Below are positions 3,976 to 8,916 of a DNA stretch of 8,916 bases, one piece after another (within the stretch, counting starts at the first letter, position 1; every line of letters starts with the position of its first letter). The DNA is from an uncultured Clostridia bacterium (GTDB taxonomy: Bacteria; Bacillota; Clostridia; Christensenellales; UBA1242), in assembly GCA_934747805.1 (NCBI GenBank), contig CAKVHC010000016.1, forward strand, positions 1 to 8,916, read 5' to 3'. Below the pieces are notes generated by a model. It was not told where the DNA came from. It did not search any database and was given only the letters and a program-made list of their open reading frames with translations. The position numbers and the translations under genes are program-made.

Positions 3976-6900
3976 ATGAAATTAGAAAAGCCGGTCATCA
4001 AAAAGATAAACTATGGCAAAGCCGAGCGTTATAGTTTTGCAAAGACGGAGATTCCATTCAAGTTGCCAAACTTGTTGGAAATGCAAAAAAATTCTTACGA
4101 AAAGTTCCTCACAGAGTACATTTGGGAAGTTATCCAAGAGTTCAATCCAATTGTGGATTACTCAAACAAGGCGGAGTTGACCTTCCTAGACTATTCTATC
4201 GAACGCACACCAAAGTTTGAATGGGCAGAGTGCAAGAAGCGTCAAGGCGCACAAGGCAACTACACCATTCCTTTGAAAGTCAAAGCTAGACTTTTGGTCA
4301 AGGAAACTGGTCAAATCATTGACCAACAAGTATTCCTAGGGGACATCCCTTACATGAACGAAAACGGTGAATTCCTATTCAACGGAGTTGAACGTGTTAT
4401 TTTGGGTCAGCTGGTTAAGAGTCCGGGTGTCTTCTTCGACAGCGAAGTGAACAAGTCTGGTCACACTGACTATTCAAGTTCTATCAACCCAGTTCATGGT
4501 ATGTACATCGCCACCGAGCAAGTTGCCGGTGATTGTTTGCGTGTAACACTCACACGTAAATTTAAACTCAGCCTTGGCGTATTCTTGAAATGCTTTGGAT
4601 TCACCAACGAGCAGTTGTTGGATATTTTTGCAAACAACACTTACATCAAGAACACGCTTGAGAAAGAACCACAAGTAACCCAAGACGAAGCATTAATCGA
4701 ATTCAGCAAACGCACCCGTCCTGGCGAAATTCCATCCGCTGAAGAAAGTAAAGAATATATCCAAAACTTGTTCTTCACTCAACAATATTACAATTTGAGC
4801 AAAGTTGGTCGTTACATGATCAACAAGAAACTCAACCTTGCCACTCGTATTGCTGGCAAGGTGGCGAAAGACGACATCATATTCGGCAGAAAGACTTTTG
4901 TCAAGGCTGGCGAAGTAATCAGTCCGGAAGTCGCTGTTGAAATCCAAAATGCAGGCATCAACACAGTTGACATCATTTACAAAGACAAGGCTTGCCGTGT
5001 TATCGGTAACAATCGTGTTGACCTTCGTGCATATCTCGACATTGATCCTAAAGAAGTGGGCATTACTGAATTAGTTTACTATCCACTCTTGAAGACAATC
5101 TTGAAAGAAAACAAAACAAAAGACGCTCAAATCAAGGCTGTTAAAGCTAACGCTCGTAAATTGGAAGACTTCCAACTTACACTTGACGACTTGATTGGTA
5201 GCACTAGCTATTTGTTGAACCTTATCGACGGCTTTGGCTCAATCGACGTCAAAGACCATTTGGCCAACAAGCGTGTCGCTTGCTGTGGTGAACTTTTGAT
5301 GGCAGAATTCCGCAAGGGCATGACCAAACTCAAAACTCAAGTTATGGAAACATTGCAATCTCGTGATCTAACTGACGTTAGCCCATCACAGATTTTGAAT
5401 GCTAGACACATCAATAAGGCAATCAAAGAATTTATAGCAACTAGCCAACTTGCTCCAATTATGGATCAAGACAACCCAATCAGCACACTTACACACAAAC
5501 GTCGTTTGAGTTCTAGTGGCCCAGGAGGTGTTAAGAAAGAACGTGCTACTGCCGAAGTTCGTGATATTAATCACACGCACTATGGCCGTATTTGTATCGT
5601 TGAAACACCAGAAGGTCAATCAATTGGTCTTGTAAGTTCGCTTGCAAGTTATGCTCGTGTCAACGACTATGGCTTTATCGAAGCACCTTATCGCCGTATC
5701 GACAAGAAGACCGGCAAGGTGACCGACGACATTGTTTACTTGACTGCTGACCAAGACGAAGACTTGTTCATTGGACAAGCCAACGAACCACTCAACCCAG
5801 ACCACACACTCGCAAACAAGCGTGTAGTTTGCCGTAACAAAGATACAATCTTGGAAGTGAACGCTGACCAAGTAGATATGCTAGACCTATCACCAAGTCA
5901 GTTGGTGTCTATCACTACAAACCTTATTCCGTTTATCGAAAACGACGATACCAACCGTGCCTTGATGGGTACAAACATGCAACGCCAAGCAGTTCCGCTT
6001 TTGCAAGCTGAATCACCAATCATTGGTACTGGCGTTGAAAGTAAAATCGCTCGTGACAGTGGCGCAATGGTCATTGCAGACGGCGACGGAGTTGTGACCT
6101 ACGTTTCTGGCGCACTTATGAAAGTGAAGTATGACGACGGACGTAACGTTGAATACAAACTTGATAAGTTTATGAAAACCAACAACAAGACTTGCTTCAA
6201 TCAAAAACCTTTGGCAAAGAAAGGCGAAAGAGTGAAAGCAGGTGATGTAATTGCCGACGGCGCAAGCACCAAGAACGGCGAACTTGCAATCGGTAAAAAC
6301 CTAACAGTCGCATTTATGAACTGGGAAGGCTACAACTATGAAGACGCTATCCTAGTCAGCGACCGTATTACAAGAGAAGACGTGTTCACTTCAATCACTC
6401 TTATGGAAAAAGAAGTGGAAGCACGCACAACCAAACTTGGCGATGAAGAAATCACTCGAGATATTCCAGGCGTCAGCGAAGACGCTTTGAAGAACCTTGA
6501 CGAAGACGGCATCATCAAGATTGGTACAGAAGTACGCACAGGCGACATTTTGGTCGGCAAGGTTACACCAAAGGGTGAAACTGAACTCAGCCCAGAAGAG
6601 CGTTTGTTGAAAGCAATCTTCGGCGAAAAGACCAAAGACGTGCGTAATTCCAGCCTAAAAGTTGACCACGGCGAAAGCGGTGTGGTTGTCGGCATTGAAA
6701 AACTCAGCCGTAAGAACAAAGACGAGCTTGCACCTGGTGTAAACAGCATGATTAAGGTTTACATCGCTCAAAAGAGTAAATTGCAAGTCGGCGATAAACT
6801 TTGCGGACGTCACGGTAACAAGGGTTGCGTATCAATGATTTTGCCAGCGGCAGATATGCCATATATGCCAAACGGCGAACCAGTTGATGTGGTATTGAAC

Positions 6901-7656
6901 CCACTTGGTATTCCTTCTCGTATGAACATCGGTCAGGTGCTTGAAGTGCATCTAGGCTTGGTTGCTAAACAACTCGGCTGGCACGTAGCAACTCCTGGTT
7001 TCGATGGTGCAACTGCGGAAGAAATTCAATACTTGCTCAAAGAAAACAACCTTCCAGAAGACGGCAAGATTCAACTCTACGATGGACGTACTGGTGAGAA
7101 GTTTGAAAACCGCTCAACTGTCGGCGTTATGTATATGTTGAAACTAGACCACATGGTTGAAGCAAAGATTCACGCTCGTAGCATTGGACCTTACGCTCTT
7201 ATCACTCAACAACCATTGAATGGTCGTGCACAATTCGGTGGACAACGTTTCGGTGAAATGGAAGTTTGGGCACTCGAAGCATACGGCGCAAGCCATTTGT
7301 TGCAAGAAATGCTCACCGTCAAGTCGGATGATGTTGAAGGACGTCAAAAGACTTACGAAGCAATCGTTAAGGGCTATCCAATTCCAGAACCAGGAATGCC
7401 AGAATCATTCAAAGTTTTGGTTAAGGAAATGCAAGGTTTGTGTATGGACATCAGCTTGCTAACTGCTGACGGCCACGCACTCACTATGAACGAAGTTTCT
7501 AACGAGGACGTCGATACCGCTGAAATTCAACCTATCAACAAGACAGGTTTGGAAGATATCACTTTGGAATTCGACGAATTGCAGAGCGAATACGAAGATA
7601 AAGCAGGAACACAAACATTTGATGAGTCGGCTCTGTTCGATGACATTGATGAATAA
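3976..7656 (+). CDS. rpoB: DNA-directed RNA polymerase subunit beta
   Basis: This encodes 1226 aa, complete. The start has AGGGAG (3964-3969) 6 bases upstream. RpoB forms one side of the active-centre cleft of RNA polymerase with beta' and carries the rifampicin pocket. Conserved blocks in order are GDIPYMNENG (122-131) and KSPGVFFD (148-155), the rifampicin region (about 488-515), the ETPEG block following it, and NYEDAIL with the Glu-Asp pair at 789-790. Next come GDK and GRHGNKG with Lys941 and Lys949 (equivalents of E. coli Lys1065 and Lys1073, which contact nucleotide and RNA at the active site). The C-terminal FGGQRFGEMEVWALEAYGA block is at about 1087-1105. The tail after that domain is acidic. 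There are no large lineage inserts, as expected for Firmicutes. The rifampicin region is unusual: Pro494 replaces E. coli Gln513 and Ser514 replaces Leu533. TAA is followed directly by TAG, and rpoC starts 18 bases later. Confidence 0.99.
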   Translation: MKLEKPVIKKINYGKAERYSFAKTEIPFKLPNLLEMQKNSYEKFLTEYIWEVIQEFNPIVDYSNKAELTFLDYSIERTPKFEWAECKKRQGAQGNYTIPLKVKARLLVKETGQIIDQQVFLGDIPYMNENGEFLFNGVERVILGQLVKSPGVFFDSEVNKSGHTDYSSSINPVHGMYIATEQVAGDCLRVTLTRKFKLSLGVFLKCFGFTNEQLLDIFANNTYIKNTLEKEPQVTQDEALIEFSKRTRPGEIPSAEESKEYIQNLFFTQQYYNLSKVGRYMINKKLNLATRIAGKVAKDDIIFGRKTFVKAGEVISPEVAVEIQNAGINTVDIIYKDKACRVIGNNRVDLRAYLDIDPKEVGITELVYYPLLKTILKENKTKDAQIKAVKANARKLEDFQLTLDDLIGSTSYLLNLIDGFGSIDVKDHLANKRVACCGELLMAEFRKGMTKLKTQVMETLQSRDLTDVSPSQILNARHINKAIKEFIATSQLAPIMDQDNPISTLTHKRRLSSSGPGGVKKERATAEVRDINHTHYGRICIVETPEGQSIGLVSSLASYARVNDYGFIEAPYRRIDKKTGKVTDDIVYLTADQDEDLFIGQANEPLNPDHTLANKRVVCRNKDTILEVNADQVDMLDLSPSQLVSITTNLIPFIENDDTNRALMGTNMQRQAVPLLQAESPIIGTGVESKIARDSGAMVIADGDGVVTYVSGALMKVKYDDGRNVEYKLDKFMKTNNKTCFNQKPLAKKGERVKAGDVIADGASTKNGELAIGKNLTVAFMNWEGYNYEDAILVSDRITREDVFTSITLMEKEVEARTTKLGDEEITRDIPGVSEDALKNLDEDGIIKIGTEVRTGDILVGKVTPKGETELSPEERLLKAIFGEKTKDVRNSSLKVDHGESGVVVGIEKLSRKNKDELAPGVNSMIKVYIAQKSKLQVGDKLCGRHGNKGCVSMILPAADMPYMPNGEPVDVVLNPLGIPSRMNIGQVLEVHLGLVAKQLGWHVATPGFDGATAEEIQYLLKENNLPEDGKIQLYDGRTGEKFENRSTVGVMYMLKLDHMVEAKIHARSIGPYALITQQPLNGRAQFGGQRFGEMEVWALEAYGASHLLQEMLTVKSDDVEGRQKTYEAIVKGYPIPEPGMPESFKVLVKEMQGLCMDISLLTADGHALTMNEVSNEDVDTAEIQPINKTGLEDITLEFDELQSEYEDKAGTQTFDESALFDDIDE
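5437..5520 (+). other. rpoB: Rifampicin-resistance-determining region of rpoB (variant)
   Basis: Codons 488-515 align with E. coli RpoB 507-534 at a constant offset of 19. Kept residues are Asp497 (D516), Ser503 (S522), His507 (H526), Arg510 (R529) and Ser512 (S531). Changed residues are Ala493 (S512), Pro494 (Q513), Ile495 (F514), Asp499 (N518), Ile502 (L521), Thr504 (E523), Leu505 (I524), Ser513 (A532) and Ser514 (L533). Substitution of Q513, including by Pro, is a known cause of rifampicin resistance in E. coli and mycobacteria. Confidence 0.85.
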
Positions 7657-7674
7657 TAGGGGGCAAATGTAATA

Positions 7675-8916
7675 ATGTTCACACTAAATAATATTGATTC
7701 AATTAGAATCGGCATAGCATCACCAGAAAAGATTCGTGAATGGTCACACGGCGAGGTAACCAAGCCTGAAACCATTAACTATCGTACTCAAAAGCCTGAA
7801 CGTGATGGTTTGTTCTGCGAACGCATTTTTGGACCTAAGAAGGACTGGGAATGCCACTGCGGTAAATACAAACGCATCCGTTACAAAGGCGTTATCTGCG
7901 ACAAATGTGGTGTCGAAGTTACAAAGAGCAAAGTTCGTCGTGAAAGAATGGGTCACATTCAACTTGCTTGCCCTGTTTCACACATCTGGTTCTTTAAAGG
8001 CGTGCCTAGCATTATTGGCACAGTCCTAGATATTTCTGTTAAACTTTTGGAACAAGTTTTGTACTATGTAAATTTCATCGTACTTGACCCAAAAGACACA
8101 GAGTTTGTTAAAAAACAAGTAATCACTGACCGTGAGTACCGTGAGGCCGTTGAAAAATACGGCCCTAAAGGTCTACGTGTTGGTATGGGTGCAGAAGCTA
8201 TCAAAGAACTGCTCTCTGAAATCAACCTAGAACAAGAACGTGCTGATTTGCAAAAAATCATCGACAAGTCAACTGGCCAAAAGAAACTCAAAGCCAGCAA
8301 GAAACTTGAAGTTGTCGAAGCGTTCATCAAGAGTGGCAACCGTCCTGAATGGATGGTTTTGGACGTCGTTCCAGTTATTCCACCCGACATTCGTCCAATG
8401 GTTCAGATTGACGGCGGTAAGTTTGTAAGTTCCGACCTTAACGATTTGTACCGCAGACTTATCAACCGTAACAATCGTTTGAAGAAATTGCTCGAACTTG
8501 GCGCACCTGATATCATCGTTCGTAACGAAAAGCGTATGCTCCAAGAAGCAGTTGACGCATTGTTCGACAATGGTAAACGTGGTAAAGCCGTTCAAGGCTC
8601 ACAACAACGTGATTTGAAATCTCTCAACGCATTCTTGAAAGGTAAGCACGGTCGTTTCCGTCAAAACTTGTTGGGTAAACGTGTTGACTATTCAGGTCGT
8701 ACCGTTATTGTTGTTGGTCCAGAACTTCAAATGTACCAATGCGGTTTGCCAAAGATTATGGCACTCGAACTATTCAAACCATTCATTATCAAACGTTTGA
8801 TTGAAATGAATGAAACACTCAATATTAGGAAAGCGCAAAAAATGATTGACACTCAAAAGCCAATCGTTTGGGACGTTTTGGCAGAAGTGGTTAAGGGTCA
8901 CCCAGTGTTCCTAAAC
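7675..8916 (+). CDS. rpoC: DNA-directed RNA polymerase subunit beta' (5' part; runs off the window)
   Basis: The first 414 codons are present, in frame to the last base; Firmicutes beta' is usually about 1200 aa, so roughly a third is seen. The start ATG at 7675 has a G-rich binding site (TAGGGGG, 7657-7663) 11 bases upstream. An ATG at 7667 is followed at once by a stop, so it is not the start. The N-terminal zinc ribbon is intact: Cys60, Cys62, Cys75 and Cys78 in the CHCGKYKR...CDKCGVEV arrangement. Clamp and lid sequences follow, including the conserved GKRVDYSGRTVI (334-345). The window stops at GHPVFLN, just before the RAPTLHR block and the catalytic NADFDGD motif, so the Mg-binding aspartates are not visible. 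It is co-transcribed with rpoB, with an 18-base gap and no terminator or promoter between. Confidence 0.99.
   Translation, partial: MFTLNNIDSIRIGIASPEKIREWSHGEVTKPETINYRTQKPERDGLFCERIFGPKKDWECHCGKYKRIRYKGVICDKCGVEVTKSKVRRERMGHIQLACPVSHIWFFKGVPSIIGTVLDISVKLLEQVLYYVNFIVLDPKDTEFVKKQVITDREYREAVEKYGPKGLRVGMGAEAIKELLSEINLEQERADLQKIIDKSTGQKKLKASKKLEVVEAFIKSGNRPEWMVLDVVPVIPPDIRPMVQIDGGKFVSSDLNDLYRRLINRNNRLKKLLELGAPDIIVRNEKRMLQEAVDALFDNGKRGKAVQGSQQRDLKSLNAFLKGKHGRFRQNLLGKRVDYSGRTVIVVGPELQMYQCGLPKIMALELFKPFIIKRLIEMNETLNIRKAQKMIDTQKPIVWDVLAEVVKGHPVFLN

Noticed and set aside
4474..7347. Many long open frames antisense or out of frame within rpoB, up to 137 codons
   Set aside because: rpoB is strongly conserved throughout its frame; these are composition-driven shadows with no binding sites or recognisable domains.

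Overview
The window looks like chromosomal DNA from a low-to-moderate GC Gram-positive bacterium (Bacillota, most likely an uncultured Clostridia-like lineage). The signs are strong AGGAG-type ribosome binding sites, U-rich intrinsic terminators, a Firmicutes-style rpoB/rpoC pair and the 23S-5S rRNA order. The standard bacterial code fits, since tryptophans are TGG and no internal TGA is needed. No species can be named from the sequence alone.

Layout. (1) 1-549: the 3' end of a 23S rRNA, a short spacer and one complete 5S rRNA. (2) 550-974: a gene-free block built largely from pieces of 5S rRNA. Two further direct copies of the 5S 3' end, and short inverted copies of other 5S segments, are interleaved with three intrinsic terminators. 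(3) 975-3736: a two-gene islet bounded by two similar terminators. A minus-strand gene encodes a 404-aa protein with features of an alpha/beta hydrolase whose putative nucleophile is Cys. A divergent plus-strand gene encodes a 396-aa XRE-type helix-turn-helix protein fused to eight predicted membrane segments that look like a duplicated four-helix unit. The shared promoter region holds a near-perfect 15-bp palindrome. (4) 3737-8916: a promoter region, complete rpoB, and the first 414 codons of rpoC, which runs off the window.

How the parts relate. The rRNA operon and rpoBC are core transcription and translation genes. The islet between them is accessory, has its own promoters and terminators, and is the most likely place for something undescribed. 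Its regulator and hydrolase probably form a divergently transcribed, co-regulated pair, but their function is unknown. rpoB is not preceded by rplJ/rplL here and has a good promoter of its own. Its rifampicin-binding region has Pro at the position equivalent to E. coli Gln513, plus further changes, which predicts intrinsic rifampicin insensitivity.
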